Below are positions 9,111 to 17,912 of a stretch of 64,000 nt of DNA, one piece after another (within the stretch, counting starts at the first letter, position 1; every line of letters begins with the position of its first letter). The translations under genes and the position numbers were made by a program. This stretch comes from an uncultured Bacillota bacterium (GTDB lineage: Bacteria > Bacillota > Clostridia > Oscillospirales > Oscillospiraceae). The DNA lies in the NCBI GenBank assembly GCA_947073765.1, contig CAMTMZ010000003.1, positions 1 through 64,000 on the forward strand. The letters run 5' to 3'. The notes below the pieces were generated by a model. That model saw only the letters and a list, made by a program, of their open reading frames with translations, searched no databases and had not been told where the DNA came from.

Positions 9111-9867
9111 CGGCCATCCCTCCTCCCATCTCGGTGACCACTTGGATGATCTTCTGGAAGAACACCTTCCGGCTGTCCTCCCTCCGGTGAAGCTCCAGGA
9201 AGAGCCGCCCGTCCCGAAGAAAGACCACCCGGCGGCAGCAGCTGGCGGTAAAGGCGTCGTGGGTGACCATAAGGATGGTGGCCCCCAAGTCCCGGTTCAG
9301 CTCGTCCAGCCGGTCCAGCAGCAGCTGGGAGGATTTGGAATCCAGCGCGCCGGTGGGCTCGTCGGCCAGCACCAGGGCCGGACGGGTCACCATGGCCCGG
9401 GCGGCGGCGCACCGCTGCTGCTGGCCTCCGGACATCTGGTAGGGGTACTTGTCCAGGCAGCCGGCAATGCCCAGAAGGTCCGCCATCTCCCGCACCCGCT
9501 TGTCGATCTTGTGGGCGGGCAGGCGGATGATGGACAGGGACAGGGCGATATTCTCGTAGGCTGTGAGGGTGTCCAGCAGGTTGCAGTCCTGAAAGATAAA
9601 GCCCAGCCGCTCCCGGCGGAATTTGGCCAGCTCCTTGCCCTTCAGGCGGGTGAGCTCCTTTCCGTCGATAACGATGGACCCGGCGGAGGGCCGGTCGATG
9701 GTGGACACGCAGTTTAATAAGGTGGTCTTGCCCGACCCGGAGGGACCCATCACCCCCACAAACTCCCCCGCCTCCAGGGACAGGGACACACCGTCCAGGG
9801 CCCGGGTCAGCGACCCGCCCTTGCCATAGACCTTTTTCAGGTCGGTAATCGTTAAAATCTCAGACAT
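9100..9867 (-). CDS. ABC transporter ATP-binding protein, BceA/LolD type
   Basis: A 255-aa ATPase with Walker A (GPSGSGKTTLLN), Q-loop (FQDCNLLDTL), signature (MSGGQQQRCAAARAM), Walker B (LVLADEPTGALD) and H-loop (MVTHDAF). The GALDSKSS and FQDCNLL sequences place it in the MacB/LolD/BceA group that powers FtsX-type permeases, here the overlapping downstream gene. It is first in the two-gene operon. The upstream gap to the divergent ABC operon holds a perfect-looking ribosome binding site (AAAGGGGAA) but no promoter I can call firmly. Confidence 0.93.
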   Translation of the reverse strand: MSEILTITDLKKVYGKGGSLTRALDGVSLSLEAGEFVGVMGPSGSGKTTLLNCVSTIDRPSAGSIVIDGKELTRLKGKELAKFRRERLGFIFQDCNLLDTLTAYENIALSLSIIRLPAHKIDKRVREMADLLGIAGCLDKYPYQMSGGQQQRCAAARAMVTRPALVLADEPTGALDSKSSQLLLDRLDELNRDLGATILMVTHDAFTASCCRRVVFLRDGRLFLELHRREDSRKVFFQKIIQVVTEMGGGMADVL

Positions 9868-9988
9868 AGCGAGATTCCCCTTTCCTAAAACTGTACTAGA
9901 TCATATCATACAGTTGTGGAAAATGCTTTAAAGGAACAATGAGGATTTTATTAAGGGATCATTAAGATTTCCCATATGGAGCCTGGCC

Positions 9989-10017
9989 TTGATTTTTCGC
10001 ACAAAGTATGCGATACT
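9989..10017 (+). promoter_or_regulatory. Sigma-A promoter of the ABC-2 operon
   Basis: TTGATT, a 17-bp spacer and GATACT, with a TG extension just before the -10 box. It lies 28 bp upstream of the TTG start at 10046. Confidence 0.65.
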
Positions 10018-10045
10018 ATTAAAATAAAAGAGAGGAGATGAGAGG

Positions 10046-10678
10046 TTGCTGGAGATCCGACAGCTGTGCAAGCGCTATGGGGGCCGTCAGGTGTTGTACC
10101 CGGCGAGCTTTGTCCTGCCGCGGGGGCAGTGCCTGGGCCTGGCCGGAAGCAATGGCTCGGGGAAATCCACTCTGCTGCGGCTTATCGCTCAGGTAGAGCG
10201 GCCTGACGGGGGAGAGGTGCTCTATCAGGGCCGTTCCGTTCTGAAAGACCGGCAGTTTTTGAGAACCATGCTGGGCTACGTTCCCCAAAGCGCTGAGCTG
10301 AGCCGGGAGCTGACGGTGAAGCGGCAGCTTCAGCTGTGGCAGGCTGCCTGCGGCCTGTCCGGCTCTTTGCCAGGGGAGGTTTTGGAACTGCTGGGGCTGG
10401 AGCTGATGCTGAAAAAGCCCATCCGAGCTCTGTCGGGCGGGATGGCCCAGCGGGTTAGCATCGCCTTGGCTCTGCTGGCCCGGCCTAAAGTCCTGCTGAT
10501 GGACGAGGTGACCTCCGGCCTGGACCGGGACTATGTCCCCCGGCTGCTGGACTGGCTGGAGGGGAGCTTTCTGCCCGGGGGCGGCAGTCTGATCTGGTGC
10601 AGCCACCACCCTGGTGAGCTGGAGAGGCTTTGCGGGGCGGTTTTGCGCCTTGAAGAGGGAAAACTGCTTGCAGAATGA
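10046..10678 (+). CDS. ABC transporter ATP-binding protein (ABC-2 exporter type)
   Basis: A 210-aa ATPase with Walker A (GSNGSGKSTLL), signature (LSGGMAQRVSIALALL), Walker B (VLLMDEVTSGLD) and H-loop (WCSHHPGEL). It is shorter than most DrrA-type subunits because it lacks a C-terminal extension. The start is TTG with GAGGAGATGAGAGG upstream. It is the first gene of an operon with a zinc-ribbon membrane protein and two ABC-2-type permeases, and would energise that exporter. Substrate unknown. Confidence 0.9.
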   Translation: MLEIRQLCKRYGGRQVLYPASFVLPRGQCLGLAGSNGSGKSTLLRLIAQVERPDGGEVLYQGRSVLKDRQFLRTMLGYVPQSAELSRELTVKRQLQLWQAACGLSGSLPGEVLELLGLELMLKKPIRALSGGMAQRVSIALALLARPKVLLMDEVTSGLDRDYVPRLLDWLEGSFLPGGGSLIWCSHHPGELERLCGAVLRLEEGKLLAE

Positions 10679-10737
10679 CCGTGCGGGGACGGCTTTTATG
10701 CCTTGCCCCAAACATAATTGTGAAAGGGAGGATACAT

Positions 10738-12429
10738 ATGACCTGCAAAAACTGTGGAAATGAGATGCGGGACGACGCCCGCTTCTGTCCTCACTGCGGC
10801 ACACTGAACGGACCTGACCAGTCCGCCGGGCAGTCCGCTGTTCCCGCCTGGGAGGGCCCTGAAGACGGTGGAAAAAAGAAAAAGACCGGCCTGATCATTG
10901 CGGCCGTTGCGGCTGTTGCGGCAGTGGCGGTGGTGCTGGTGGTAGCGCTGGGCGGGCTGTTCTCCAACCCCAAGAAGCAGGTGGAGGCCGCGTTTGTCAA
11001 AAGCGCCGCCGCCTATGCTGCCGCTGAGGAAAGGCTGGGTCTGCCCGATATTCAGCAGTGGCAGCAGGACAAAGCCATTGCCCAGCGCATGAGCCTGGAG
11101 CTGAAAAGCATTAACAGCGACCTGGTGGGAATGGATCTGTCCGCGCTCAGCGGCCTGGGCCTGGGCCTGTCCACTAACTACAGCGGCGCGGAGCGCTGGC
11201 TGTCCTATAACCTGAGGGCCTATTGGGGAGAGGAGGAACTGCTCTCCCTCCGGGCGGCGGCGGATGACGCGAAATTCTACTTCAATTCTCCTCAGATTAC
11301 CGGAGATGTTTTCTACGGAGCCAATACGGAGACCCTGGGCGTGGACCTGGCTGCCCGGTCTGCTGAAGACGCGGAGGAGATAAAAAATATCAGCTTCAAT
11401 GTCTTTGACCTTATTGACCAAATGCTGGAGCAGATCAACGCCCGGGAGATGGAAAAGGCTGTTTCCCAGGCCAATAAAGCCCTTTGGGCCCAGGCCAAGG
11501 TAAAGAAAACCGGAGCCAGGACGATGGACATCAACGGCGCTGACATCAAAACTGCCGCCTATCGTGTTACGATTCCGGAGGAGGCGCTTTATCAGTATGT
11601 GGATGACATGGAGCTTGTTCTGGCTGCCATGAATTACTTTTCTATCTATGAGGAGATGCTCCGCTCCGCCGGCCTTCCCCAGGATGAGATCGACAATATT
11701 ATGGGCGACCTGGATACCCTGGATCTCTATGGCGATCTGGCTGACAGCTTCCGGGACCTGGTTGATGAATTGGGGGATCTGGAGCTGAATGTGTGCCTCA
11801 GCGGCGGCTATGTGGCCGCCGTAGAGTACGAGGGACGGGTTGACGGCTCTGAGATGAAGGTATCTGTCCTCATGGGGGGCGGCGGGGAGTATGTGGACGA
11901 CGTCAGCGTCAACATTGAAAGCCCGAGCCTGGCCATTGACATCAAATCCTCCGGTGATCATGGCCTGAAGAGCGGTGTCTATACTGATGAGACGACCGCC
12001 CGTATCCGCCAGTTCGGCAGCACGCTGGCCCGGGTGACCTCTGAGCTGACCATCGACCCCAAATCCCAAAAGGACAACCTGCAGTGGAAGCTGGGGGTGG
12101 ACAGTTCCGGCCTGAGTATCTTTGTACTGGACATAAAAGGCGATTTGACGCTGGAGAAGGACTGCATCTCCCTGGATTCGGAGGAGGTCTCTGTCCGGGC
12201 GGTGGGTATGGAGGTGTGTCAGCTGGCGTTGAGTTACTATGCAGACTGTCATCCGGTCTCTGAGCCGGTTTCCAACCCCCGGCTGGTTACCCAGATGGAC
12301 GAGGAGGAGCTGATGGCGATGGTGCTGGACACGCAGGAGCGAGTTATGGTCTGGGGAAATGAGATGGAGCAGCTGTTCCTGACCCGTCTGCCCCAGGAGC
12401 TGCTGTGGGACCTGATGAGCGTCTATTAA
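10738..12429 (+). CDS. Zinc-ribbon, single-pass membrane protein with large external domain
   Basis: A 563-aa protein starting at MTCKNCGNEM (ribosome binding site AAGGGAGG; the ORF-track start is 21 codons too early). The N-terminus is a zinc-ribbon with two CxxC pairs (CKNCG, CPHCG), then a linker, a Lys-rich stop and one hydrophobic helix (about residues 43-69). The rest, about 490 aa, is predicted outside the cell and resembles no domain I can name. This zinc_ribbon-TM-external layout is common in Firmicutes membrane proteins. It sits between the ATPase and the permeases of one operon, so it may be a substrate-recognition or regulatory part of the exporter (inference). Confidence 0.75.
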   Translation: MTCKNCGNEMRDDARFCPHCGTLNGPDQSAGQSAVPAWEGPEDGGKKKKTGLIIAAVAAVAAVAVVLVVALGGLFSNPKKQVEAAFVKSAAAYAAAEERLGLPDIQQWQQDKAIAQRMSLELKSINSDLVGMDLSALSGLGLGLSTNYSGAERWLSYNLRAYWGEEELLSLRAAADDAKFYFNSPQITGDVFYGANTETLGVDLAARSAEDAEEIKNISFNVFDLIDQMLEQINAREMEKAVSQANKALWAQAKVKKTGARTMDINGADIKTAAYRVTIPEEALYQYVDDMELVLAAMNYFSIYEEMLRSAGLPQDEIDNIMGDLDTLDLYGDLADSFRDLVDELGDLELNVCLSGGYVAAVEYEGRVDGSEMKVSVLMGGGGEYVDDVSVNIESPSLAIDIKSSGDHGLKSGVYTDETTARIRQFGSTLARVTSELTIDPKSQKDNLQWKLGVDSSGLSIFVLDIKGDLTLEKDCISLDSEEVSVRAVGMEVCQLALSYYADCHPVSEPVSNPRLVTQMDEEELMAMVLDTQERVMVWGNEMEQLFLTRLPQELLWDLMSVY

Positions 12430-12435
12430 GAGACT

Positions 12436-13638
12436 ATGGGGTATTTTATTCAGCTTTTTAAACTGAATCTGGTCAGGCTCTGCCAACAGCGATGGCTGCT
12501 GGCAGGGCTTGGCCTTTTGTGTCTGATGCTCCCCCTGGGGGCGGGCCGGGCGGGGGAGTATCTGCTCTCCCGGGGAGTGGGCTTTTCTGGGGTGAAGCTG
12601 GCCGTCACCGCCCCAGAGGGGGACAGCGTCCCCCAGCTGCTGGAGCAATTCATGGGGGAAATGGAGGATATCGCTCAGTACTGCACCATCCGCTCCATGG
12701 ACAGATCCGACGCCCTGGACGCCCTGAAAAGGGGAGAGGTAACCGCTGTATTGGAGCTGCCGGAGGACTTTATCCGCGGCGTTATGTGGGGGAGCAACCC
12801 TGATCTTCGGCTTATCGTGGCCGGGGACCGGCCCCTGGAATCTCTGCTGCTGCTGTGGGTGGGCCAGAGCGCCTGCGATATCCTCTCCGCCTTTCAGGCC
12901 GGGGTGTACGCCGTTCTGGAGCTTTATGAGGAAGCCCCGCCCCCCGGCCTCACCCGGGACCAGGTGGTGTTTGACATCAATTTCCAGTACATCTCCCTGG
13001 CGATGGACCGCAGCAGCATGTTTCAGACAGAAATGGTCTCCGCCACCCGGTTCCTGCCTGTCTCTCTCCACTACGCCCTGTCCCTTGCCGCCTATTTTGC
13101 CCTTGCCGCAGCTCCGGTGTTTATTCCCCTCTACAGCGGAGGCTGGCTGACCTTCCAGCGCCGCCTGCGGGCCGCGGGGCGGAGGACGGCCGCCGGCTGC
13201 TTCAGCGCTGTGGCGGCCGGGGTGCCCGCGCTGCTCGTGTTCCTTCTTCCCACGCTTGTTGTTGCGGCGGGCGGGCGGGTCACGCTGCCGCTGATGGGGG
13301 CAGGGTTAGGCATGGCCCTGCTGTGTTCTCTGTTTTGTGCCCTGTGCTGCCTGACTGCGGGGAGTGCTGCCGGGTGCGGAGTGCTGGCTTTCGGCGCCGC
13401 CCTGCTGTCCCTGGCGCTGGCCGGGGGGATCGTGCCCCCCGTATTGCTCCCCGGGCCTGTGCAGGAGCTGGGGTGGCTCTCACCTGTGACCTGGCTGCGG
13501 CAGCTGGCTGCCTGGGCCTTGGGCTATCCCATGGAAGTTTCCGCCTGGGTCTGCCTTGCGCTGGCCGGGGTGGGGATGGCCGCCCTCTCATTGATTTTGT
13601 ACAGCCGCCAGGTGGAGCGGCAGGAGGTGGGGCCGTGA
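12436..13638 (+). CDS. ABC-2 type transporter permease (first subunit)
   Basis: A 400-aa permease with one N-terminal membrane helix, an external domain of about 170 aa (residues 35-210) and a C-terminal bundle of five to six hydrophobic helices, the standard ABC-2/YhgE-like half-transporter layout. It begins 6 nt after the zinc-ribbon gene and ends overlapping the next permease (GTGA). Together with the second subunit it would form the membrane channel for the operon's ATPase. Confidence 0.82.
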   Translation: MGYFIQLFKLNLVRLCQQRWLLAGLGLLCLMLPLGAGRAGEYLLSRGVGFSGVKLAVTAPEGDSVPQLLEQFMGEMEDIAQYCTIRSMDRSDALDALKRGEVTAVLELPEDFIRGVMWGSNPDLRLIVAGDRPLESLLLLWVGQSACDILSAFQAGVYAVLELYEEAPPPGLTRDQVVFDINFQYISLAMDRSSMFQTEMVSATRFLPVSLHYALSLAAYFALAAAPVFIPLYSGGWLTFQRRLRAAGRRTAAGCFSAVAAGVPALLVFLLPTLVVAAGGRVTLPLMGAGLGMALLCSLFCALCCLTAGSAAGCGVLAFGAALLSLALAGGIVPPVLLPGPVQELGWLSPVTWLRQLAAWALGYPMEVSAWVCLALAGVGMAALSLILYSRQVERQEVGP

Positions 13639-14762
13639 GCTTTGGTATGGTACTGCTTCGGGAGAGCCTTCGAACCCAGTTGCTTCGGGGCCGGACCTGG
13701 CTGCTTCTGTTTCTGCTGCCCCTGATGATCTGGGGGAGCGCCCGCCTGCTTCCAGCGGAGGAGGTGTCCACCCCTGTTGAGGTGGGGGTGGTGCTCCCGG
13801 AAGAGGGCGGGGAGGAATTTTGGACCCGCCTGGAGGAGCGCAGCGGCCTGGTCGTTACCTTCCATCAGGTGGACTACCCCCAGGCTGAGGGTCAGGTGGC
13901 CGCCGGGCGATGGGACTGCGCCGTGATCCTCCCGGAGGACTTTTTACAGCGGATGGAACGGCAGGAGGTGGAGGGACTGTTTACCCTGCTGGTCGGGCCC
14001 GGTTCCGCGGCTTACCCTATGGTGCGGGAGACGGCGGCCGCCTGTGTGGCTGAGCTCATTTCTCCGAGGATGGCGGGGGACTACCTGCTGGACAGTGGAA
14101 TCCTGGATGAGGAGGGGCTGGTTCAAGCCAGATCCAGGCTGGAGAAGGTCCTGTTGGACCAGGACCGGGTGCTGGTGTCTATGGAGACAGCGGACGGCCG
14201 TCCCTTGGACGCTATTACCCTGGCGGACAGAGGCGTGTCAAATCTGCTGGCAGGACTGACCGCTATATTGCTGCTCATCTGGATGCTGATGGCCGCTATG
14301 GACCTGGGGCGGTGGCTGGATTCCCCCTTTGCCCGGCGGCTGGCGCCCCTCCGGGGGACGCTGCCGCTGCTGCTTCCCCGGCTGGGGGCGGAGCTGCTGC
14401 CCGCCCTGAGCTCCGGGGTCCTGGCTCTGCTGGCGGCGGGCGGCAGCCCGGCCTGTATCCTGGCCCTGGTCCCGTATCTGATGTTTTGGGGAGCGGCGGC
14501 TCTGGCGCTGGCCTGTTTCCGGCCCCTTTGGAGCGCCATGCCCGCCCTGCTCCCCTTTGCCCCGGCGCTGGGGCTGCTGCTCTCCCCTGTGCTGCTGGAC
14601 TTATCCTTGCTGTTCCCCGCTCTGGGGCCGGTCATCCGCTGGATGCCCGTTACCCTCTATCTCAGGGCAGGGGGCGGGATATGGGGAGACGGACTGGTTC
14701 TGGCAGGGGGTGGCGTGGCCATCCTAGCCCTGCTTACCGCTCTGGAGCGGAGGAAAACATAA
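13635..14762 (+). CDS. ABC-2 type transporter permease (second subunit)
   Basis: A 375-aa permease paralogous in layout to its neighbour: an N-terminal helix (TWLLLFLLPLMIWGSA), an external domain (about 35-215) and five C-terminal helices. The ORF track starts it 104 codons early, inside the preceding gene; the GTG at 13635 overlaps the upstream stop in a GTGA arrangement and follows CAGGAGGTGG, so I take that start. It is the last gene of the four-gene operon. Confidence 0.82.
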   Translation: MSFGMVLLRESLRTQLLRGRTWLLLFLLPLMIWGSARLLPAEEVSTPVEVGVVLPEEGGEEFWTRLEERSGLVVTFHQVDYPQAEGQVAAGRWDCAVILPEDFLQRMERQEVEGLFTLLVGPGSAAYPMVRETAAACVAELISPRMAGDYLLDSGILDEEGLVQARSRLEKVLLDQDRVLVSMETADGRPLDAITLADRGVSNLLAGLTAILLLIWMLMAAMDLGRWLDSPFARRLAPLRGTLPLLLPRLGAELLPALSSGVLALLAAGGSPACILALVPYLMFWGAAALALACFRPLWSAMPALLPFAPALGLLLSPVLLDLSLLFPALGPVIRWMPVTLYLRAGGGIWGDGLVLAGGGVAILALLTALERRKT

Positions 14763-14766
14763 CAAA

Positions 14767-14795
14767 GCGGCCCGGCGGACTGCCCGCCGGGCCGC
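14767..14795 (+). terminator. GC-rich hairpin after the ABC-2 operon
   Basis: GCGGCCCGGCGG pairs with CCGCCGGGCCGC in a 12-bp stem 4 nt after the stop codon. There is no T-run, so it may be a 3'-end-stabilising hairpin or a weak terminator. Confidence 0.5.
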
Positions 14796-14919
14796 GACGC
14801 TGTGATTCAGGAGGAAGAAAACCGTTATCCTTGGTGAAAGCGCCGCTGGGGCGCGGGTAAGGGTGGGGGGAACTGCCGCGGCTCCCCTCACTCCATACTA
14901 TGCCTGCGGCGGCGGATGG

Positions 14920-15198
14920 TCACAGAAAAAACAGCCACCCGGCCCAGCATAACGAGGCCAGTGCGGCCCCCAGCGCCCCCCAGGCAGGAGCGGGAAGCCG
15001 ATCCAGCCGCCGGTTCCACACCTTGCCCTGTTTAATATAGCCATCGGCCGCCTGACGGGCCTCCCGGAGCACCTTGTCAGCGCTTACCCCCTCCTGGGCC
15101 AGGGCCTCCTCCTTGACAATGAAGATAGCCTCCTCAAACAGCCGGGGGTCAGGGGATTTGACCAGAATTACCTGCCGGGTGATCCCTTTAACCATCAT
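14920..15198 (-). CDS. Small membrane-anchored protein, unknown function
   Basis: A 92-aa protein beginning at MMVKGITRQV (AAAGGA 7 nt upstream). It has a compact N-terminal part (VILVKSPDPRLFEEAIFIV, then a helical EEALAQEG...VLREARQAADGYI) and one C-terminal membrane helix (WGALGAALASLCWAGWLFFL), so it would be tail-anchored with its N-terminus in the cytoplasm. I do not recognise the family by name. It lies between the ABC-2 operon and gpr. Confidence 0.7.
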   Translation of the reverse strand: MMVKGITRQVILVKSPDPRLFEEAIFIVKEEALAQEGVSADKVLREARQAADGYIKQGKVWNRRLDRLPAPAWGALGAALASLCWAGWLFFL

Positions 15199-15324
15199 GA
15201 CCACATCCTTTCCCAGTCTTTTCCTCTAGTCTGCCCCGGTTTGGGCCGGGATATCCCAAAAAGTGCCCTTGTCCGGCGGACAGCGGCGGTTTGCGGGCTG
15301 TTCCGCACCGCTGCTGGGCTGCTC

Positions 15325-16215
15325 TCAGCTCAGCAGCAGCTCCAGTTCCTCCAACGAGATTCCAGGCTGCAGAGCCATGCTGATGCCGTAGCCGATTACC
15401 TTGGAGAGGTCGTTTACCTGGCTGTCAATGTCCTTGGGGGTAACCAGCAGCTCACTGCCCTCCCCCAGGGCGGGGAGCTCCTCCGTCCCAAGCAGATCGG
15501 CAGCCAGGGTGGCGCCATCCACGACGGTGGGCACCCCCACCGCGATCACGGGCACCCCGAGACTTTCCCGGGTCAGTCCCATGCGGTGGTTGCCTACCCC
15601 AGAGCCGGGAGTGATCCCCGTATCGGCAATCTGCACCGTTTTGCACAGCCGTTTCAATGACCGGGAGGCCAGAGCGTCCACCGCCACCACGCAGACCGGG
15701 CACAGCTTTTCACACACCGCCCGCACCAGCTCGCCGCTCTCCACTCCGGTGGTGCCCATCACCTCCGCCGCCAAGGAGGCCACCGGCCGCAGAGCTCCAA
15801 AGTGCTCCGGCATCTGCCGCACAAGGTGGCGGGTAACCAAGGTGCTCTGGTGAACCTTGGGGCCGATGGCGTCGGGCGTGATGGCCCGGTTGCCCAGCCC
15901 CGCCACCAGCACCAGGCCCTCTCCGGGGATATCCTGGAGCAGACCGGACAACTCCCCGGCCACTGCCCGGACAGCGCGCTGAAAGATACCCTCCTCCCGG
16001 CTGGCTAGCCCCTCCAGGGTGAGGGTAACGTAGTTTCCCCGGGGCTTGCCAAGAGCGCTCTCCCCCCGCTGATCCAGAACCCGCACAGTGTTGACGCGGA
16101 TACCCTCCCGCAGGCTGTCGCGGGCCTCAACCCCGGGGAGGGCGGATACCGACCCCGTCCGCTCCTGCCACAGCTCCCTGGCCTCCAGGGCCAGATCGGT
16201 TCGGCGCATACGCAT
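15325..16215 (-). CDS. gpr: Germination protease GPR
   Basis: A 296-aa aspartic-type protease that degrades small acid-soluble spore proteins when spores germinate. Family marks are clear: LVAGLGNRAITPDAIGPK, the EVMGTTGVESGE segment, VVAVDALASRS, and the motif around TGITPGSGVGNHRMGL. The N-terminal MRMRRTDLALEARE would be the propeptide region cleaved to activate the zymogen in the forespore. The ORF-track start is far upstream in the rpsT coding region; ATG 16215 has a perfect AAGGAGG 9 nt upstream. It is divergent from rpsT, which is the classical Firmicutes neighbour. It shows the organism makes endospores. Confidence 0.95.
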   Translation of the reverse strand: MRMRRTDLALEARELWQERTGSVSALPGVEARDSLREGIRVNTVRVLDQRGESALGKPRGNYVTLTLEGLASREEGIFQRAVRAVAGELSGLLQDIPGEGLVLVAGLGNRAITPDAIGPKVHQSTLVTRHLVRQMPEHFGALRPVASLAAEVMGTTGVESGELVRAVCEKLCPVCVVAVDALASRSLKRLCKTVQIADTGITPGSGVGNHRMGLTRESLGVPVIAVGVPTVVDGATLAADLLGTEELPALGEGSELLVTPKDIDSQVNDLSKVIGYGISMALQPGISLEELELLLS

Positions 16216-16324
16216 AGCTTCCCGCCTCCTTATGCAATATGTTGTGAAAAAATTCCGTTCAGACTCTAGCTTTTGCGGCTTTGTAAAAACTATCCCGCTT
16301 TCCCAAAAAAAATCAAAAAAACAG

Positions 16325-16353
16325 TTGATTTTTTGGAAAGGGGGTGGTACAAT
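16325..16353 (+). promoter_or_regulatory. Sigma-A promoter of rpsT
   Basis: TTGATT, a 17-bp spacer and TACAAT, about 55 bp before the rpsT start. Confidence 0.75.
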
Positions 16354-16416
16354 ACAAATCTGCGTGGGTGTGTTATCACCTGAATTTAAGGATGAAAATC
16401 GGAGGAGGTGTTTGGT

Positions 16417-16680
16417 TTGCCGAATATTAAGTCTGCCAAGAAGCGCGTTCTGGTGTCTCAGACCAAGGCCGCGCAGAACAAGGCTGCGAAGTCCGCGCTG
16501 AAGACCGACATCAAGAAGTTTGAGGCCGCGGTGGCGGAAGGCAACCGCAGCGAGGCCGATGTCGCTTACAAGGTGGCTGTCAAGGCGGTGGATAAGGCCG
16601 CTGCCAAGGGCCTGCTGCACCGCAACAATGCCGCCAACAAGAAGAGCAAAATGACGCTGAAGCTGAGCAAGCTGGTCTGA
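16417..16680 (+). CDS. rpsT: Small ribosomal subunit protein bS20
   Basis: An 87-aa basic protein matching S20 (PNIKSAKKRVLVSQ; HRNNAANKKSKM near the end). It binds 16S rRNA early in 30S assembly. The start is TTG at 16417, giving the canonical M-P-N-I-K-S-A-K-K-R N-terminus with GGAGG 8 nt upstream; the ORF track's GTG would add four residues. A non-ATG start on rpsT is common and usually linked to its translational autoregulation. Monocistronic, with its own promoter and terminator. Confidence 0.96.
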   Translation: MPNIKSAKKRVLVSQTKAAQNKAAKSALKTDIKKFEAAVAEGNRSEADVAYKVAVKAVDKAAAKGLLHRNNAANKKSKMTLKLSKLV

Positions 16681-16696
16681 GCATGGGCGCACGGAG

Positions 16697-16724
16697 AGCC
16701 GTCTGGAGAACAGGCGGCTTTTTT
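16697..16724 (+). terminator. Terminator of rpsT
   Basis: AGCCGTCTG pairs with CAGGCGGCT (one wobble) followed by six T residues. Confidence 0.85.
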
Positions 16725-16729
16725 CGTAT

Positions 16730-16757
16730 TTGTTTTCACGGCGGAATGTGGTAAACT
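16730..16757 (+). promoter_or_regulatory. Putative promoter of the YihY/BrkB gene
   Basis: TTGTTT, a 16-bp spacer and TAAACT, about 90 bp before the start codon. Confidence 0.5.
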
Positions 16758-16846
16758 GGTGTGAGGGAAGGCGCTTTGGCCGCCCTCCGCTGAAAATTTG
16801 ACGGGCTGCCCAGGGGGCGGTCTTGACAGGAAAGGAGACCCCAGAC

Positions 16847-17707
16847 ATGAAAAAAATTTTCTCTCTGCCCCCGGTCTCCTTCGCCCTGGAGGCTGGACAG
16901 CTCTACCTGCGGGTAGGGGCGTCACGGTCGGCGGCGGCTCTGTCTTACTTTTTGATTCTCACCCTGTTTCCCTTGGTGGTCTGTGTCAATTACTTCATTG
17001 GTCTGTTCCATCTGGACCTGGAAAATTTTCTGAGCTCGTTGGATCAGCTTCTGCCTGATGAGGTGCTGGTGATTTTGATTGACTATTTGGGCTATGTGTC
17101 CGGGAGTCAGTCCCAGGCGCTGCTGCTGGCCAGCCTGGTCACCATTCTGATCTCCGCCTCGGCGGGGCTGCGCACCCTGCTGGCCACCATGGATGAGCTC
17201 CACGGGCGGACAGATACCCGACCTGTCCGGCGGGCAGTGTTCAGTGTGGTGCTTTCGGCGCTGTTTTTGCTCACCGTCTATTTGTCGATGGTGGTGATAT
17301 TCACCGGGGAGTGGTTTTTCTGGCTGCTGGAGGAGCATCTGCCTGTGCGGGTGAAAGAGCTGCTGCCCCTGGCCGCCCTGTCGGGGCTGTGGCGGTGGAT
17401 GCGCTACCTGCTGCTGTTCTGCTTTGTGCTGCTGCTGGTGCTCCTGGTCTATCGGGCTGGGACCCCCCGGGGCGCCATGCGGCTGCCGGTGGTGGCGCTG
17501 TCCTCTCTGCTGGCGGCGGCAGCCATCTCGGCGGCGTCGGTGATGTTCTCCTGGTTTATCGATATGTCCTCCCGCTATGCCCTGGTTTACGGCTCACTGG
17601 CTTCCCTCATCATTCTGCTGGTGTGGCTCTACCTGTGCGGCAACCTGCTGCTGCTGGGGGCCGTGGTGGGAAGAGTGCTGGAAAACCGGATGAAAGGGCG
17701 GTCTTGA
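16847..17707 (+). CDS. YihY/virulence factor BrkB family membrane protein
   Basis: A 286-aa protein with about six membrane helices and the family's N-terminal signature (RVGASRSAAALSYFLILTLFP). C-terminal YALVYGSLASLIILLVWLYL is also diagnostic. Members were once called RNase BN but are membrane proteins of unclear transport or envelope function. The start is the ATG of MKKIFSLPP with AAAGGAG upstream, not the TTG of the ORF track. It appears monocistronic. Confidence 0.92.
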   Translation: MKKIFSLPPVSFALEAGQLYLRVGASRSAAALSYFLILTLFPLVVCVNYFIGLFHLDLENFLSSLDQLLPDEVLVILIDYLGYVSGSQSQALLLASLVTILISASAGLRTLLATMDELHGRTDTRPVRRAVFSVVLSALFLLTVYLSMVVIFTGEWFFWLLEEHLPVRVKELLPLAALSGLWRWMRYLLLFCFVLLLVLLVYRAGTPRGAMRLPVVALSSLLAAAAISAASVMFSWFIDMSSRYALVYGSLASLIILLVWLYLCGNLLLLGAVVGRVLENRMKGRS

Positions 17708-17789
17708 TTTTCCGAGGCGGCCGATTGAAGACTCCGGCTTCTTGAGAGTAAACCAGGGTTAGGAGGAAGATGGAAAAATATTGAGATGG

Positions 17790-17815
17790 AAGGCGGCCGC
17801 AGGGCCGCCTTTTTG
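17790..17815 (+). terminator. Terminator before the giant multidomain gene
   Basis: AAGGCGGC pairs with GCCGCCTT followed by a short T-run, 80 bp after the YihY stop. Confidence 0.75.
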
Positions 17816-17828
17816 ATGTGTTTCTCCC

Positions 17829-17857
17829 TTTCCAAATGGGCAAAAATGTGCTATGCT
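17829..17857 (+). promoter_or_regulatory. Putative sigma-A promoter of the giant multidomain gene
   Basis: TTTCCA, a 17-bp spacer and TATGCT, ending 55 bp before the ATG. Confidence 0.55.
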
Positions 17858-17912
17858 TAAACGGAAAAGATTTTGCCGCGCCAGGTTCTGGGGCGGAAGA
17901 TGAGGTGACGGT

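Noticed and set aside
10696-13071. 791-aa minus ORF
   Set aside because: Antisense to the zinc-ribbon and permease genes; His/Gln/Gly-rich composition is typical of GC-rich shadow frames.
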